Shown here: positions 13,801 through 27,659 of the stretch, piece by piece | How positions within the stretch are numbered: the stretch's first letter is position 1 | Layout of the letters: each line of letters opens with the position of its first letter | Source: Austropuccinia psidii | Taxonomy: Eukaryota; Basidiomycota; Pucciniomycetes; Pucciniales; Sphaerophragmiaceae | DNA: 64,000 nucleotides | Assembly (NCBI GenBank): GCA_023105745.1 | Contig: JALGQZ010000008.1 | Span: forward strand, 45,319,618-45,383,617 | Direction of reading: 5' to 3' | Notes under the pieces: model-generated | The model's input: the letters and a program-made list of their open reading frames with translations, nothing else | Database searches by the model: none | Told to the model about the DNA's origin: nothing | Program-made: the position numbers and the translations under genes

Positions 13801-14230
13801 AAATAAAATTACTCATGTAATTTTTCAAGTATAGTACATCTGGAACAATCAAAACAAACTGAATTGAAATGGTTAATTTCCAGGGTGGATTGGAATAATT
13901 CCCCCAAGGATTATAGATTTACCCAGATTATTTTCTAAAAGGTTTTATATTTTAAAATCTATTCAAAAGCTCATTACCTTTGACCTGAAATTTGGTCACA
14001 GGGTCTGTGACTCAATTGAGGATAAGATTTTTCTATCAACCAGGTCAGTATTAAATTTTTAAAAGTGGGTAAAGCTAAGATTAGGTTAAAAAATACCCCA
14101 ACAAAGTATTAAATGTTACAAAAGGTCCTTCAAAATTTCCGAAATTATTTTAAGCCTCAAAACGAGCTATTACTATAGCAATGAATAGTTTACAGGGCCA
14201 AGAAAGGCTAAACCCAGGCCTTTTTTCTTA

Positions 14231-15717
14231 CAGTTCCCTCCAAAAATTTTTTTAATTTTTTTTCTGTCAATTTTTTATTCTTTCAAATTTCACTCATATC
14301 TCACAAAGCTCAATGAAAGAGTTTTAAAATTAAATTTCTTGTATTTTAGTGTGCATATAGAAATAACAATAAGAATAAAACAAATATTGTATAGCATTTA
14401 TCTTTAGAATTAAATAATGAGATCAAATAAAATATATTTTAGATCCTACCATAGATTAGGAGTGTCATTCTGATCCAGTACCATCTGCATCCTTTCAGGA
14501 AAAGATAAGAGTAAGGCCTCAAAATTATGAAAATTTAATTTCTCTCTCAAACAGAATTAACAGAAATTGTTAACTCTTACATCATCTTGGGATTGAAAAG
14601 GTGAATAATGACTTATTTAATTTTGAAAAATAAGCCAGCCAGACTAGCTTTTGGATTTAATTTTCATCTTGCCACTGTTGGCTGACAATTGCAGTATTGA
14701 TGTGAGCTCTTTCTTATGTTAATTTTAGTTCTCCACCATAATTAGCAACACCTACCTCAACCAGTTAATCCATGAAGGGCAATAAGAATGTCTCATGAGC
14801 ATTCTCAATAAAATCCACTACTTAATGTTGTCCAGGTAGCCTCACAAATCATTTGTATTGAATAAGCTCACAAAGAGCCCCCCAAAACATAATTTAATGA
14901 TGATTAAAAGCAAGTGATTCAAGGTCATATTTTTTATCATATGTTTGCCAGACACACCTAGTTCAAACAAGGACACATAAGTCCCAATAAATTTAGACCA
15001 ATCAGAAATGGTCCAGGCCTTTTTGTGCATGTGCTTTAGACTAAGGTAAGGTTTATTCACGGCAATGAAAGATTTTTTACTGAGCTCATGAATGACCTTG
15101 AAAACAGTGTTTATTGATACATCAGCCATGATCATGATTTTTATTGAGACAAGAGTTTATTGTAAGTTTTGATTAATCACTTGGGAAAGCTCCTTTAGGT
15201 CTTGATGGTTTAGTTTCTGAGTTTGACCTTGTGTAGGTCTGGTTTTAAGATGACCTTGCTCTTGCAATCAATTAATTGTATTTTGAACGGTGGTTGGTGG
15301 TACATCAAGATGTTTGGAAATTGTGTGAATAGAAGCTCCAGAATTGTGAATACCAACAATTTAACCATGAATGCCTTCACTGTGTTAGGGAGCCATTATT
15401 GTAAGTTTCTAAAATGATATGTTAACAAAAAACAACTAAATAAACAAAAGGATTGGCTATATTTAGAGGCATGATCCTTGATCAAAAATCAAAAATGATT
15501 TAAAGAAACCCACACATGATAGCAATATCTCCAAATGTGATTTACGGTCAATTAAAATAGTTTCAGGTTATTGGTTTGAAAATATGTGCAAAAAAAACAA
15601 CACAACCAGATGTGAGAATGGTGGGATTAATGAAGAAATAAGGAGTTGAAGAAAAAGAACCATGGGGGTTTTCAAAAAAAACCTTAACAGTGTTTGGAGG
15701 TTTGGTGGAGGGCATTG
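14231..15717 (-). mobile_element. Decayed Tc1/mariner element
   Basis: The left end CAGTTCCCTCC (14231-14241) follows a TA, and a diverged match, CAATGCCCTCC read on the minus strand, ends at 15717 and is followed by TA. This fits Tc1/mariner ends and the TA target duplication of that superfamily. The roughly 1.49-kb span suits a single-transposase element. The transposase relic lies between the ends on the minus strand. The inner parts of the two terminal repeats no longer match each other, so the right end is the less certain one. Confidence 0.55.
14590..15415 (-). pseudogene. Tc1/mariner transposase, broken
   Basis: Read on the minus strand, one frame from about 15415 to 14842 gives an N-terminal helix-turn-helix (GASIHTISKHLDVPPTTVQN), a linker rich in T and Q, then the DDE-domain start, interrupted by only three stops. 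The segment corresponding to the family's IWTDES block reads FIGTYVS followed by FELG, so the first catalytic Asp is replaced by Tyr. Past 14842 the match continues in other frames, including the remains of the AxxHTA...VSQQW region. Tc1/mariner transposases are about 340 residues long. The gene is inactive. The assignment rests on motif order and the classic FELG block. Confidence 0.72.
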
Positions 15718-17570
15718 TAAAATACAGGGTTTAATAATTCTATAATTTGATTTCATGATTACAATGTGTTTCTCAAAACAATTAAGAAAGGTTTCCCTTT
15801 TGAAGCAAGAAATATTAAGGCTATAAGAATCTCTTTGTGCCATATTTTTGATTTTCAAGTAGTTTCATTAACCTTAATGAAATAAAGAAATGATTCAAAC
15901 CATCCTTTTTGCATTATTTTGAGAATTTTTACTATGTGAAGCATCCTTTTAATAACTTTATGTAACTATTAATAATCTTTATAAACCTTTAGCCATACCA
16001 AAGGTGAATGAAAGCATCTTTTGCCACTATAAGCTTTGTCATTTTATTTCTAAATTCACCCTTGTCACTCTATGGAATGTTCTATCTTTAGAATTATTAT
16101 TGGGGAATATATTATAATATGATGTTCTTTCAGTTTTTGTCCCAATTGGTTCCAATTGAAATGTCTCTTGAAGGAATTTATTTTTTACCCTTTAATATCT
16201 CTAGTTGATTATTTTTTGAATGAATCTTCATTTTAAGTCAAAAAATCAATAATTATGATAATATTTTCTTAAAATAATAAAGTTAAAATTGGTAGATTTG
16301 GTGTGTTTTTATTTTAAAACTATTCAAATAAGTCTTTTTAGTAATTTAATCCAATATCAATTTTTGAGGGTATGAAATATAGCTGTTTTTAATTTAATCT
16401 TTTGTATACACGCTGTAAGAATACAGGGCTTGAGATCACAGAATATGTCAAGGAGCTCCTTGTAATAAATATAATAGCATATTTCATCTGGAAGGTTATT
16501 GAAGCTATCAAGTAAAATGGTATTTTTTGTGAGTTAGTCACCTGACTAAGTATAGAACACAATTAATATTCAAATGTATCATTCTCCAAAATTGTGGGAA
16601 AGAAGGGTTGAGGTGATAAAGAATTAATTCTGTTTTAAATGCCTCTTTGAGTTGCGGAAGATTACTAAGACATGCCTCATTGAGGAGTTTGGTAAGTGAA
16701 CTAATTTCCTTTGGCTATCTCTTGAAGAAAAAGTCTAGAAAATCCAAGGAATGATTGAGAAAGTCTTGAGGTTTTTTGGAGGTTGCCAATTTAGAAGTTT
16801 TTGAATGGTTTATTGGGCAATGCATGACCCTTGAGAAATATGTTGAATCTTGAAGTAAATAAAATATTAAAAATTTGATTCACATGTTTCTTGAATAATC
16901 AAAATCAAATTTTCATTCAATTCAAATATTCAAATATTTACATTTTAGAAATAAAGGGGAAATATTCAAATTTTTACAACCAGTAAAGTCAAAATATCAA
17001 ATTTGGTTAAAAAAAGGCTGAAAATTGAATTGATTGGCTTGTTGGAGAATTTTAATTACTGTGTAAAATTTTAGCCTTAAGATTAATTTTCCCAAAAAAT
17101 ATAAACAAACATTTGGACATTTGTCTGAATACTTAACATATTCTTACTAAAGAGAAGGAAATGTCTTTTTTAATTATCAACAATTTTACAGAAGTTTGCA
17201 AGAATTGTTCAAATATTCAATATAAAATTGATAGCTTACAGATTAAATAAGAATAAAAAGTAAGAATCAATCCAGTATTCCAAGAAGTATGTATAAAAGT
17301 GAAAGTATTGATTTTATTCCACCAATATTTTATAAAAGAATTTATGAATTCAAAAACACAAAATAATTCAAAATATCATGTTTAAAATCAGCTGAATAAT
17401 TTCATGTGGAATATAATAAAAATGGTTCATTAATTAAATCTCAAGATTGATATAGGAAGATGAAGATTTGATTAAAATAAAATAAACCAGAAAAATGAAA
17501 GAGGATAATTAATTAAATCTTTTCTTCTGTATGTAATACTTCAGACAATGAATTGAAATTAATTTTTGAT
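15718..17570. other. AT-rich stretch, nothing recognised
   Basis: No open frame with recognisable motifs and no clean repeat was found between the Tc1/mariner relic and the tandem duplication that follows. Confidence 0.5.
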
Positions 17571-17575
17571 TTTAT

Positions 17576-19300
17576 CATTAGGTTGTATAATAACCATAAT
17601 CAATATAGTTATTATATATAGGAAATTGAAATTGAAAACAATTGTGGATTTATAACAGAGATATTAGACATTGAAATATTTTAAACTAGAAATTGAAAAA
17701 GAAGCTGAATTCTTATTCTGGGTTGTTAGGTGTTTTTTCAAATCAGAACAGATGTAAATTTGTAGAGAAATATGATTTAGGAATAAAGAAATTTGTTGAG
17801 TCAATGGCTAGTTTATATTCAAAAGTCTCACATGATTATTTGTGGGTTGATTTCATATTGTATAAACTAACCATAATTTCAATTTTCATTGAGGATGATA
17901 TTTTAAAGGAATTATTTTTCAAATATATTCATAAAAAATTAAAACTAATGAATCTGAAATTTTCATAAAAAGAATATTGAAGGAATAAGATGATTATAAT
18001 TATAATAATTGGAAAAAAATTAATTTATGAAATATTTGAGCTTACTAATCAGTTTGGACAATGATACTAGCATATATAATTACCCTTAAGTTTACTTTAG
18101 TAGTTATGAATCCAATGAACCGGTTTCGCTTAGAAAAGATATGAATTTCTTATAAAAAAATTATAATTGAGGAATAAGAAGAATATTTATAGATTATAAG
18201 AAATAGATCATTCATAAATTTTAGTAGTGTCTTCAATATTAGTTTTTTATAGGGAATATGAACTTAGAATGTACCATAATATTTTGCAATCCAAATATAT
18301 CTTGAATAGATAAAGCATGAAAAAAGAGAATCAATACATCACTTTTCTCTTTGTGAATAATTAAAAGAGCTCATTGATATATATTTTTTTAATTTATCAT
18401 TGGCTGGTGGGATAATAATCGCTTATAAAGCTATTATATATAAGAAATCGAAATTATCTCCCCGATTGGGTATTTCCAAGCTCACTCTTAATTAATTGGA
18501 GATTTCAAAATGAAAACTAACAGAATGGTGGTTCTCTTTCTTTGTGTTGATAAAGGTTTTTTTTATAATCAGAAAAGATATAAACTGCGTTTAGAGAACT
18601 ATAATTTAGGCATAAATCTCTCCTTGAGATAATGAATCACAGTACTCATTTCTACAAATTTTTTGGTTTGATGATTAGTTTTTATATAAGAAATAAATGA
18701 GATTTTTGTAATTTGATATCATTATTTGAATTAATAATAATTTCATTCAATGAATAGCCTCTTAAGATATAATAAATGGAATAGAGATTAGTAATGATAA
18801 TTAGGTTTTTATATTTCTCAATTCCTAATAGATGATTTCAAGTGCTATTATGGAAAAGATATTAAAAGAAGTCTATTAAAGGTGTAAGAAAATTATCATT
18901 ATAACAATTGAAAAGAATAATTGATACAATGAGTCCGCTTATTAATCACTTTGAATATTAGTATTTATCTATCTTGTGATTATGTAATATAATAAAGTTT
19001 CAATGCACTGATTTTTTTATATTGAAAAGGGTTTTTTATTGTTTAGTATTAATTGATAAATTTTTGGCTGAGAGAAGATCTAAATAATCCAAAAATGTTG
19101 AAGATTGGGCTAAACGACAATAATCAAGCCCAAAAATAATGAAATTCTATACCAAATGATAGTGATGGAAATTTTATCATAACAATTACAGGTTAAGATT
19201 CGCAAATAATTAATTTTGTAAAATATTGATCTTAAAGGATTAAACAGAAAGGATTTAGTGTTTATGATAATCTGAGAAAATTTGGCTTTAAGTTTATTAA
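17576..19300. repeat. Degenerate tandem duplication, period about 0.85 kb
   Basis: A segment starting TCATTAGGTTGTATAATAA at 17576 recurs, diverged, from about 18398 (TCATTGGCTGGTGGGATAAT), sharing a TAGTTATTATATATA / AGCTATTATATATA block. A later block at 17985-18060 recurs at about 18875-18950. A weaker third match may start near 19170. The 91-residue open frame at 17693-17968 lies in the first copy but is not open in the second, so it is not called as a gene. Confidence 0.5.
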
Positions 19301-22300
19301 AAAAAAGACTAAAAGAGTAATTAATTGATTGATATATGGGGTTTAAATAGAGTTAAAAAACTGGGAAGCACTACCCTTAATTTTGTTTACTAAGAATATA
19401 AAAAAATATAATTTGAAAATATTGAGTATGGTGTGTTACCCAATCATGAGCAGGATTTTTCATAATTAAAAATGAAATTAATGAGAAAATTCATTCTTAA
19501 ATAGGTTTTGTTAAGTATAATTAGAAAGTGGTATTTCACTGTTTATCTATCAGAGAACTTTGAGCATAGGAACTACAAACCTTTTCCCAGCCAGCTTCTT
19601 GTTTATGTATCAAATTACTCAAGAACTCATATTTATAATATCAATGATAGGTTGCAGCCTCAACATTTTTCTATGCATGTGAGCACACATAGTGAGGTGA
19701 AACCTTAAGAAATTTAATCATTCAAGTGAGTCCATTTACAGCTTCCAAACCTTCATTCAATTCATGACTTTAACTTAGAAAGGAATTTCAAAAAATTGGA
19801 AAAGTAGGCCCATCTTTTAGAAAGAAAAAGTACATACAGGAAACCAAATTTACTAGAAGAAGCAATACTAGAAACATTTGTGCTAATTTGAGGTGTTTTA
19901 GCCATATATGTAGAGAAGTGGTGAATTATGCAACCATAGGGATGAGTGAGAATGTGGAGAAAGAAATTGTAGATGTAAATTTGAAGAGTTTGGTAAAAAG
20001 AGGAAGAAAAACATTTCCTTTGATGGGGAAAGTGGCTGGTCCAATGGAGTATGAGCCTTGAAGATCTGCACTGCCAAATTTTGTTTCTTCTAGCTAGTGT
20101 GTATAGATTCAGAAAAATACATAAAAAGAGATTGTATATTAACTTTCAAAAAAAGGAATTTACAAAAGATGGCTGTTGTGTTCTCCTTGTTCTGGGTGTT
20201 TCAAATCTTCAGAAAGCTGTCATTCCTTATAATATAGCTAGGGGTGAATTAAATGAAAAGCTTTGGGGAGTAAACAATTGAAAACAGAATAAGATTTTTG
20301 AAAGAAAAAGATATGAAAAACCTATTACCCAATGTTCTTGAAGAGTATAAAGAAAGAAATATACAGGAATTACTAGAATATATTTCACAAAAGAAAGAGC
20401 CTCCTCAGAGATTTGAAGACTTCTAATTTCCTGTAACAATTAGATAGGAGTTTAATAAATTTCTGAAGATGAGGGTCTTGTATAGGATAAGAATTCTTGG
20501 GCAAAAATTATGGAATTTCTGTTACAGAAGGGCAAGATTATGTTTAGTTGAAATTGGATTTTGAAAGGAAGAAACCAGAGAGTAGATGAGTCGAAATTGG
20601 AACTTGGGAGATGGGAATAGTTTAATGGCTTTCCTTGGGAGATTTGGAGAAAAGGAAATTAAAGGGATGACAAGGGAGGTATTGGACCATCTATAATAAT
20701 CAAATAGAGTCAAGAAATAAGATAAGAAAGAGATAAAAATGGCTTTGTTTATCCCGACTAAGTAGTCTATAATCCTGCCTCTAACCCTCTCCCCAGTTTG
20801 GGCTGATTAGTAGGAAGTTCAAAACTGTAGGAAACTGATGAGATAGGAAAATTCACAATAAGAGATGAATAAAATTGATAAATTTAATTGGTTAATCTTG
20901 ATGTGTAATACCCTGTGAAATTCACAGGTTTAATACTATGAGCTTAATAGTATATTTAAAGATATTATTAAGAGATCTTATTCATTATGAGGAACTTGGT
21001 ACACTTTTTCCTATAATTCTTTCATTTTTTGGTTAATATTTCTCAATAAATTTATAATCAACTAAAAAATATTCTTTATTGTGAAATTTGAATATATATA
21101 TATGGAATAAATTTACTGTATAAAAGATATATAGGAATTCTTTATCTGAGATTTTTTTTGAAAAAATAAAATAAAAATATGAGCTCAATTGAAAAAATTA
21201 ATAAAGAACAATATGATTATTTTTTGGTTATCTTGAGAAATAATCAAAGATAGTATGGGATTTAATTGAGGAAGTAGATGGGGGGAAAATTACAGGAGAC
21301 TAGTTTTTAATTGATAATAACTCATGTAACCAAGGGTGTAAAGGGTATATTTCCTTCCCTTACTAAAATACTTCACCAAATTCTCCTTGAAGGTCACAAA
21401 CAAAAATGAAATAAGTAAGTGGCTTTGAAACTGAAGCAGAAATAAATAAAAAGTATCAGATAAGACCTATTAAATATATAATAACAGATATAATGTTGGT
21501 AATATAGTTAATTTTGAGATTTTAACAAAATGATTGTCTATATAGTTTTTATTTTCAGTAAAATTTGGGTGAGTGGTTTCCTCTAAGTGATAAAATATTG
21601 GTCAGATGGTTTATTTGGGATGTCCTGAGAATTTTTATCAGTGTTTATAAGGCTAATTTTGGTAAGATAAAGTAATAATAGAGTAAGATTATTGTTTTTA
21701 GGGATTAATATATTTCTTGAGAGTCTGTAATAATAAGATAAAATAGTATTTTTAAACTCAAAATGTAATATCCTTTTGATATTCAATATTTAAAAGGGAA
21801 ATTTAATTTAAAATATTGATAAATGGTGTTATTCTTACTGGATAAAATATTCTTAACAGAGCAGTAGCACTAATATCAGATACTGAGTAGAGGTTTCAGT
21901 ATTAAGATTCCACTGAGGCTGGGTACTGGGAAATATTTCAAACTATACTCCCACTGAGCTTAGCTACTGGGAAAGTAAGTTCACTATAATATACTAGAAT
22001 ACCTCCCTGGTAAGGGATGACTTATTGCTGTGCCTTGGATATAATGTTCATGGGGGAGAGAGCTCATTGATTCATTGCCTTTGAAAGCCCAGGGGCCCTT
22101 CATGGGAGCTGTTTTTCCCAACTTTAATTTCTCTTGATTTCATCATGTGACTTTGGTTTTGGTGAGGAACTTTCTTGCATGTGTGAGGTTATTTAAGGAT
22201 TAGTTATAATATTCCTTCTTGTAAGAGTCTTTTCTGTAAAGTGATATGATTTTGGCTGGGTCAATATCACATGATTATTTTGGATTTCCTTTGCATATTC

Positions 22301-23699
22301 CATTTTTTAGGCTCAGTAGAGGTTTCTGTGTAATTTATGCAGGTGTTATGGCTATGTCTCTTATTTCTTAAATTTAGAGTGAGGTCAGGTGATAGTTTCT
22401 CATACTTATAGATCTAATTTTTTGAATTAGTTCATTTTGAGTTTGACACATTCTGTGAATATGAATGTGATCAATAATCTTGAAAACATGGTATGGCTGA
22501 GAGTTAAATAAGAGCATGTACCCCATACAGCTTAATTTTTTTTTGCTTGGATGAGGTGTTGAGTGGTGTAAAGAATTTTGAGTTTGATTAATTATGTGCT
22601 AAATAAGGTTATTAATTTCCTTGCATAAGATTTGATGGCTGTGTTTTACCAAATTTGGTGCTGTTTTGAAATTCCAAGTGAGGTGAATGTGGATATAAAA
22701 TGAAGTATTACTGTTGCCATTATGGAGACTAATTTCAGGAATTCCAGTGATTTAAACTTTGAATTATGTTACTCTCCTTGTGGCTCAATTAACAGTGGCT
22801 GTGTAACTTATGAAGGTGTCATTTTGTTTCTTCATGAATGCAGTGGCTATAAGAAGGGTGTAAAATTGGCTGGGGTTTGTAATTCACTGGATTGAATGTT
22901 GCTTGTGATAACTATTTTGCTATATGTCAATTAATATGTATAATAAAATCAAATTGATTTTCTGAACACATACACTGTGTTTTTCTGCCTGTGAAATAGG
23001 TTTATGAATAAGCCAAAACCTTGTGATATAAAGCTGACATTTTGGTGTTAAAATTGAATGTAAGTCTTCCTGTGGGTGGAATTCATTACTGTTTTTGGGT
23101 AGTATGAGATTGAGACTGGTGCAACAATGGTATGGAGTGCTACACCATCAATAAAAAAGAAATAAAATTTATTGAGAAAAAAATCTGTCGGTGTAAATGT
23201 TCTTAAAAAAATTGAGGTCCTTTTTTTATTTAAATCCTTCATGTACTCACACATTTAATCATATAAATAAATTAAATTGAATCAAATTTCAATTGAAATC
23301 TCAACTTCAAAATCTGAACAGCCTATATGATATATATATATATATAGCTAAATAATCCTTTAAAGAAAGGGGTGGATTATTTAACATTCAAATGAGCTAC
23401 TATTTGTAGCTTAATGCCATACACATTTTCCTTTTGCAATTTTTCACTTTTTTTCTGAATGCCATGCCTTTTATGTTTTGTATTGAAATTTATTTTTTCA
23501 GTTCAATGATACATTTTGAACTGACACTGCCCTTGAAAAACTAAAAGCAACAATGTATGAAATTATGACATACACTAACAATTAGATAATGGGAACTATG
23601 ACAAAATATATTTTAAAGAGCAAACCAAATTCCAAACAAACAAAAATTGAGTTGAAAATCAAGTAACTAAGACCACTATAGAATAAATTGTGAAGCAAA
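19301..23699. other. AT-rich stretch, no gene recognised
   Basis: Several frames of 60-76 codons occur (for example 20051-20281 plus), with locally more balanced composition at 19800-20700 and 21880-22900, which hints at old coding transposon sequence, but I cannot name a family. A short local duplication sharing CCACTGAG and TACTGGGAAA lies at about 21910-21975. Confidence 0.45.
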
Positions 23700-25420
23700 G
23701 TAATTCACTACAAAACAAGCATTATATAATAAGGCTCTTTATAAGAATTTACTTCCACACCTGTGTACCAAGCTTCCATACACAAAACCATTGAAAGAAT
23801 TCTTTGATGGCCTATCAAAATAATCAACCCTCTCCTCGTCAACATCTTCTGTCCATATAGCTTGTTCCGGCCCTCCATATTGGTGACTGAAATCCTAATT
23901 ATTCTTCTCACTTTCCTTAAAGCTTTCATCACTTTCAGAATTCTCAAGATCTAAAGTATCAACATCAGAAAACTCATTGCTTTCATTATAATCTTGTCTT
24001 TCATCATTTTCACTCCTCTCAGAAAGCTTGTGTGATAGATCATATGGTTGAGTAACCAAATGCCAGTACTTTTCATTGAAGGCCTTATACCAAAGGTTTT
24101 CACGTGGTTTGAGCTGCTTTGCTGATTGAATGCCAGTTGCTGGTATGAATGCCACTTTCTTGGTGTTTTCAAAAAGAAACGCTTGGCATAATCACAATTG
24201 TTAAACCAATCTGGGGGGTAGAAATCCAATGGAATTCCATTGGGAGCCTTTGTGGAGCTGGATGGTATAGGAGAAATTAGTCAACATTGTGGATTCAGTG
24301 GGGCTGGCTTTCCCAAAAAGTTGTTACTTTAACTCAATTTCTGGTCCAAATTTCGGAAAAAAACATTGGCACCACCTGACCGGTAAGTTAATTTCTTAAT
24401 TGCATAAGATTTGAATTGTGGAATGAATTTTTCATCACTATTTGCATTAACATCTTTCAAAACACTTGAAAATTTCTGAAGATAGTTATTTGCTACTGCA
24501 AACCTATATCGCTTATGAGCAAGCTGTTTTTGAATAAAATGACTAAGTAACAGGGGGGACAAGTGTCAATGAAAAAAATCTTACCCTTTGTTGTCTTTGT
24601 TGAGTGACCCTCTTCTTATCATCCTCAAAATTCTTTCCAGCCTGTGGGTTTATTTTTTCTTAAACTTTTCAGTCATTAGATAGTGGATAAATTGGTCATA
24701 AGCACAATGAAGTAAGTTGATGCCATTTAAATATAAAATATTTGAATTCATATATTGATATGCATTACTAAATGCGATCTGGTAAAATGTGTTTAGGGGA
24801 AAGGTATTACGGGCCTTGTTGTGTAATAATACTGGTGCTTCTTCAAGATTGGGATCCCAAACACAAATACCAATTCTTAAAAGGAGTGATAAAATGTAGT
24901 GAAAGTAGAAATATTTCACATTCACTATGTGCTTTCCAATTTTCTTGCACCCTGAAGGTGCATCACGTAAGGTTTGAACTTCTTTCTCATTGATGAGAGT
25001 TGTCCCTGTTTTAAGTTTTTGCAGTTTTTCCAGTTTGCTCATTTGTTGAGAATAGTGCGTTGAATTCCTTAAGAAGTGAGTGATTGGGTGAAGGTGGGAC
25101 AGATCTTTCTTCAATAATACTTCAGAAAATCTGTATGTTGATAAAAAATGCATCCTTAAATAAAGAAATAAATAAGAAATATCTACCAAAGAAACAGAAA
25201 ACAACAACCTAACCACCTTCGTTTAGTTGAAATTTTTAGGAACTTTACATGTGAGAATCTTCAGAGGGTTTTTCTTTTTGGGAGTTTCTGGTGATTTTCT
25301 TTTCTTATTATTCCTTTCTTTAGTTGATATCTTGCCTTTATTTGAAATAAAAGCTTTTTTTACTCAAGAAGATTTTGATTTTTTTTCTTTTTGGATGGTA
25401 AATTGACTTCGAAACATTTG
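23700..25420 (-). pseudogene. Broken gene of a probable multi-copy rust family, function unknown
   Basis: Read from 25420 down to 23700, linked segments in different frames form one gene: a lysine-rich N-terminus (about 25420-25230), a segment with YGI-like core (25216-24650, containing GICVWDPNLEEAPVLLHNKA), a short putative intron (24584-24543, GTAAG to TTAG), then 24562-24329 (AVANNYLQKF, YRSGGANVFFRNLDQ), 24229-24150 (DFYPPDWFNN) and 24155-23895 (FNEKYWHLVTQPYDLSH followed by an acidic tail). I recall proteins with this motif order as a large family of unknown function in Puccinia and related rusts; this was not checked. Several frameshifts and stops make it non-functional. Whether the family is a host gene expansion or cargo of a transposon cannot be told from here. 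Confidence 0.6.
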
Positions 25421-27659
25421 ACTTTCTGAATAAGTGTTGCAATCAATTCTTCTATTTATAAAAGTGAATTTCTGAGATGTTCATTTTTTTTTGTGAGAGT
25501 TTCCTGGAAGAAAATCATTATATTAATAGCTGCTACTACCATAAGGATAATGGCCTTGATTAATCTCAATGAAGTAATTATTTTTAAAAGAGAATCTCAG
25601 AAAAAAATAGGGATAGTAATCTTTGGTTAAACAATAAAAATAAGAAGGTGAAGGAATTATAAGTGATGAGAAAGTTAAAAGAAAAGTATTGAAGATGAAT
25701 TTTCAAAATGAAATCAAAAAAACATAACTATTTCTTCAATCAAATCATTAGCATGAAAAAAAGGCATGAGCTGGGAATTTTCAACATATCTAAGGAAAAA
25801 TAATTGAAAGGATTTTTCCAATTTCTATCTAAAGTTTGACTTGAATGAATATATTTATTGATTAATTAGTTTTGTTTGATAGAAAACCTTGTTCATATTA
25901 TTTGATAACAGATTTAAAATAGAGGGTTGAAAAAGCATAGAATACTTACTCATTATTTCAAATGAGATTGACTTTGAATACAGAACTGAAGAACCTTTAT
26001 TCAATCATATAAGAGTAATTACTAATAGTTAGTCATAAGGGAATGAATATATGAGTGAAATCCTGAGGGTGGCACAAGCAACTGAGCCTCTGAACCCAAA
26101 CTAAAATATAGAATCAACTTGTAAGATGCTGTGGCTGAATTTTTTCTGTCAGAATTTTATTTGAAATCAACTAAAACCCTTAAAAAACAATGAATATGGT
26201 AAGGAAAGGAAAGTTTAACTTCCTTTCTTCCAAACGCAGATCTTCAGATAGCTGTTTTTTTAAATTCTCCTTTGTCTGTGGAATTTCATTAAGATCATAT
26301 TATGTTGAGCTCTGAATAGTACAATATTCTTGATTAATATTAAATATAGCTCAAAATTGAATCCGTATGTTCACCATGCAGATAACAATGAAACCTTTTT
26401 TTGACTACCATCAATGGAAATGGCTTTTGGCTCAACTTGAAATTACTATTTATGGATTTCTTTATTTTCTGAATTCTGATGTCACTTTTTATGTCTCATT
26501 TCTCAACAAATTTTCTCACAAGTTTGTCATTCCAAGTAAGTTCCTTTTTTTATAAAAATGTTTACCTCACCCAATTCGATGAATTTTGTACGTTTTCCTC
26601 TAATTTGGATTCATATTATTGCTTTAATTTTTTGTTAGTTTAGATTAGTTTCTTCATTATATATTCATTTCATTACTTTTATCCCTTATTTTCCCTCTGG
26701 TATCACAAGTTTTCATTCACTTTCTATTGTTTCTCACACAATCCTTTTCTTCTATCTTGCAATCCAAAATAATCCAATATATATTTTTATTTAAACTATT
26801 GATCTTCTAAATAATATTTATCAACCAAAGCAAAAAAGATGGATTAATTCAAAGAATAATATAATTCTTTGGAAGAATTTATCAATGGGGAAACACAAAA
26901 GAGGATCAACTTCACGCTATACAATCAAATTAGGGCTAAAATATTTCAATAGATGTTTGTGAAATTGAAAGCCTTAGAGCAAAACTTTGTTAGTTTTTCT
27001 CTCTTATAATAATCTCAATTTAGCTATCAAAGAATTTACTAAGGTTTTTTGTCATTAGCACACGTAGTGGTGAACTTTGAACAATCAGAGTGACACATAT
27101 GAGGAACTATGGTGGCAACAACTTGTATTGTTGAGGATATCTCTCAAGAATTCCCTGTCGGAAATAATAAATTCAATTTGGAATTGGTTAAGATTATTTT
27201 CTCTACAACATAGAATGTATGGGGTTTCCATTTTCTTGTGATCTTATATCACTATTTATACTAATGTTATTGCTCTTATAACTCTAGATATTTACTTAAA
27301 TGAGATAGTGACATATAATCACCACAGAAGTCATGGCTTTGTTCAGGTGTTAGGACTTCTCAATTTGTATATTATAAGATTTAAAGGGTGTTACAGATTT
27401 GAAAGAAGAAAAATTATCATGGCACAATTCTGAAAAAATTAAACAAAAATTGAGTTTTTTGCTACATATTTATGCAGAAAAATAAATGAGACAGTGACTG
27501 AAACCTTGAGTTGACACTACACTGATTTAAGTGAAATGTCTGTGCAACACTAAATTTGCACAGTCAGAAACTTTGCCTGCCATGTAAGAGAGGAACAGTT
27601 GGATGTTGGAAGTTGATCCACAAAACAGTCCTCAACCAATGAAAAATTGAAGAAAATAT
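25421..27659. other. AT-rich stretch, no gene recognised
   Basis: No recognisable motifs. The frame at 26367-26555 (+) is short, hydrophobic and without a recognisable domain. Confidence 0.5.

Larger units (their letters stand above)
9201..14228. other. AT-rich stretch, no gene recognised
   Basis: Apart from the hairpin at 9964-10000 and the AT repeat at 10798-10813, I see no gene or element. The minus-strand open frames at 9227-9409 and 10923-11195 lack recognisable motifs, and the second is a low-complexity lysine-rich frame. Confidence 0.55.

Noticed and set aside
15568..15858. 96-codon minus-strand frame next to the Tc1/mariner relic
   Set aside because: It crosses the proposed right end of the element and does not match transposase motifs.
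17693..17968. 91-codon plus-strand frame
   Set aside because: The matching part of the tandem duplication is not open, and there is no recognisable domain.
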